Source: Epithemia pelagica (taxonomy: Eukaryota > Bacillariophyta > Bacillariophyceae > Surirellales > Surirellaceae). Taken from it: DNA of 64,000 bases. Shown in pieces: positions 62,310 through 64,000 of the stretch. The DNA is taken from positions 1,798,001 to 1,862,000 of the forward strand of contig OX337231.1 in assembly GCA_946965045.2 (NCBI GenBank), read 5' to 3'. Below the pieces are notes generated by a model. It saw nothing but the letters and a program-made list of their open reading frames with translations. It was not told the DNA's origin and made no database searches. The position numbers were made by a program, and so were the translations under genes. Numbering within the stretch: position 1 is the stretch's first letter; each line of letters begins with the position of its first letter.

Positions 62310-64000
62310 ATGAACATTGGCGAGAAGGATAACAGGACGAGGGATGAAAGTATATTTGAAGCAAAGACAAGAGAACCAACAACGATTAGTGATGATAATT
62401 TAGACTGTGATGAAATTGATGAAACATCGACACTCTTCCCACTCGGCGTCTTGGAGAAAAAGAACATGGGCCTTCCCGTAGGCTATGGATCGTTGGCGAT
62501 TGGGTTGGTGTGTTTCTCTGTCCCATCTTGGTTTTGGTCAACATCACTCCTGGGCTCTGTGGCGTGGATAGATGTTTGTCACCCCGTCTCTTGGCTCGCT
62601 TCAGTCCAAGGCTCGACACTACCGATGGTGATGGAAGAGAAGGATGCAAGTCCTGACAGAAGAAAGAGAAAGTCCGATGGAAAGCTAAAGACTCCGCCTG
62701 TTTTTGCTGAACGTTGGAACGAGGCTGATGTTATCTTGTTTGATGAGTTGTGCCCGGGGCCCTCCCATGATGTTTGGAAGTCTGTCCGAGTTCAGTTTGT
62801 TGTGTGGTGGAAGAGCAAGTCTTGGAGCGGCCCCCCAAAAGAAGAATCAAGGTGGACCGTTTCGAAACTAAGAATGGAGCATGCAACACTCGGAGGAGTC
62901 ACCACAAGAGTTGACTGGATCTTTGTGGCCTCTCGCTTCATGCACTCAGATCATAAGCAAACCATCAGCTTTTTGGATTGGTGGAAAGGATCAATGGAAA
63001 AGGGATTGAGTTTGACGACGGTTCGTGGCATCATCAAGCCCACGGAGCATGGAAAACCTCGAGCTGTGTCAAAAGTCAAGTCAGAAGATCTGTTGTGTGA
63101 CCGCAAAATGAATTGGAAACTGGATAGGGAGAAGGTTCATATCCTCCCAAGTGTATTTTCTCCAACGGGTCTGGTACAGCGAAAGCTTGTGCCAAAGGAG
63201 TTAGCACTAGCACTGGATTTCCCCTCTGAATTGAGTGCCGGTCGGTCAGACGAGGAACTGTCAGAATTGATTGAAAAGACTGGACCTCTGTTCAAGACGC
63301 GAGTCCAAGTTGTGCGGCTCATCCGTGATTTCATTGAACAGCAAACCTCTGCAAAATCCAAGAAGAGAGAAAGGCCCGAAAGCTCTCGAATGGATTCCAA
63401 GGATGCATCGTCGGTTGTTAGTGCACATGGAATGAAGGTAGACGAAGACGAGCGTGTACCTGATGACATGGAGATACTAACAGACAACGCGCTTCACAAA
63501 TTGGAAAGAGAAGAAGACCGCAATTTAAAAGCAACGAAATCAGACGACGCTGCTATTCCTCACTATTTGTGGAACGATCGAATACTTGATCGTTTCGGGA
63601 TGGTGAACGAAGATGACAGGGCAAGAGGAATCCACGCTCTCGATTGGATAAGACACGGAGCGTTGAGGTACTGGAAACGTTTGGTTTCAGGAAGTTTCTG
63701 GAGTTGGTGGCGCGATTCGCAATCGAGCCTTTCAACATCAGAAAGACAAACTTCAATCGCATCAGGACTCAGCGCTTTACGTCATTCCGCGCTAGCTTCT
63801 TGGTGGGATTGGGATGCAGGGTCGTCCCCCTTTTTCTGGCGGATGCCGGACCCCGATTGGCTCGTTGACATGAGGGATGGGGTAAAACCAATGTGGATTG
63901 GACCCCCACCCAAGTATAGAATACCTCAACGACCTAATCCAGATCCAGCCCATCTCGCGTTAGAAAAAAAGAAGATTGGAAAGGTCCGAAAACGCGGTTA
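62310..64000 (+). CDS. ORF2 of the same unit, 3' end outside window
   Basis: An open frame of 563 codons from the ATG at 62310 to the right edge without a stop. It lies in the same frame as ORF1 and is separated from it by TGA and three sense codons. Recognisable stretches are LPSVFSPTGLVQRKLVPKEL, LDWIRHGALRYWKRL and Trp-rich FWSWWRD and FWRMPDPDWL. A hydrophobic segment near residue 60-95 contains several Trp and Ser. Reverse transcriptase, RNase H or integrase motifs are not reached inside the window. The segment resembles the pre-RT region of large diatom mobile-element ORFs. Treat the family as unproven. Confidence 0.6.
   Translation, partial: MNIGEKDNRTRDESIFEAKTREPTTISDDNLDCDEIDETSTLFPLGVLEKKNMGLPVGYGSLAIGLVCFSVPSWFWSTSLLGSVAWIDVCHPVSWLASVQGSTLPMVMEEKDASPDRRKRKSDGKLKTPPVFAERWNEADVILFDELCPGPSHDVWKSVRVQFVVWWKSKSWSGPPKEESRWTVSKLRMEHATLGGVTTRVDWIFVASRFMHSDHKQTISFLDWWKGSMEKGLSLTTVRGIIKPTEHGKPRAVSKVKSEDLLCDRKMNWKLDREKVHILPSVFSPTGLVQRKLVPKELALALDFPSELSAGRSDEELSELIEKTGPLFKTRVQVVRLIRDFIEQQTSAKSKKRERPESSRMDSKDASSVVSAHGMKVDEDERVPDDMEILTDNALHKLEREEDRNLKATKSDDAAIPHYLWNDRILDRFGMVNEDDRARGIHALDWIRHGALRYWKRLVSGSFWSWWRDSQSSLSTSERQTSIASGLSALRHSALASWWDWDAGSSPFFWRMPDPDWLVDMRDGVKPMWIGPPPKYRIPQRPNPDPAHLALEKKKIGKVRKRG

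Overview
This is a nuclear window from a eukaryote. Genes lie on both strands with no operons. Most introns that can be placed are 71-124 bp with GT-AG borders, and the proteome is that of a photosynthetic stramenopile, most likely a pennate diatom. Pointers are proteins with a signal peptide followed by an aromatic +1 residue (ESFPF, ADAFVT, TAAFGV; the diatom plastid-entry pattern), a ubiquitin-nickel superoxide dismutase fusion, BspA-type (DUF285) and LRR surface proteins, and diatom-style ankyrin and VHL-beta-like proteins. The species assignment is inference.

Layout. 1-12 kb: a class I glutamine amidotransferase cut by the left edge; a DDX54/Dbp10-like RNA helicase head-to-head with ribosomal protein uS19; an SDR; a DUF1275 membrane protein; a SEN54-like tRNA-splicing subunit; and a ferredoxin-metallo-beta-lactamase fusion. 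12.1-15.2 kb: a complete DDE DNA transposon with terminal inverted repeats, a CAG target duplication and two divergent genes. 15.2-17.7 kb: no recognisable gene. 17.7-28.5 kb: a plastid-type RelA/SpoT ppGpp synthetase, a triose-phosphate-type transporter, an AP-1 mu subunit, an FCP1/NIF-like HAD protein, a TM9 nonaspanin and the ubiquitin-NiSOD fusion. 29.2-36.8 kb: an ART-like/RING/Deltex-C protein whose reading frame is broken, a Y-family DNA polymerase with two ubiquitin-binding motifs, an LRR protein and a DUF285 surface protein. 37.2-38.0 kb: an 823-bp non-autonomous element. 38.3-49.8 kb: ankyrin protein, NAA50, a Cys-rich secreted protein, an ACC-synthase-like aminotransferase, a tandem GST_N protein, a secreted VHL-beta-like protein and an mARC/MOSC protein. 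50.0-50.8 kb: an 809-bp element flanked by TTAA. 51.2-58.4 kb: a hypothetical protein, a five-exon cyclophilin, a VOC protein, SmB and a membrane methyltransferase-like protein. 58.6-64 kb: an element with 57-bp inverted repeats holding transposase remnants, then a two-ORF unit in which a 786-residue coiled-coil protein is separated from a second ORF by one in-frame stop. The second ORF runs off the right edge.

The host genes are mostly housekeeping and unrelated to each other. Shared themes are RNA processing and ribosome biogenesis (DDX54, uS19, SEN54, SmB), membrane traffic (AP-1 mu, TM9), ubiquitin biology (Ub-NiSOD, Deltex-like ligase, UBM polymerase) and plastid or secretory targeting. 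Four DNA elements and one probable retroelement-like unit sit between them. Exon borders were placed by eye from GT/AG sites and frame continuity. Several ORFs begin upstream of the first ATG, so starts here were reset to real ATG codons.
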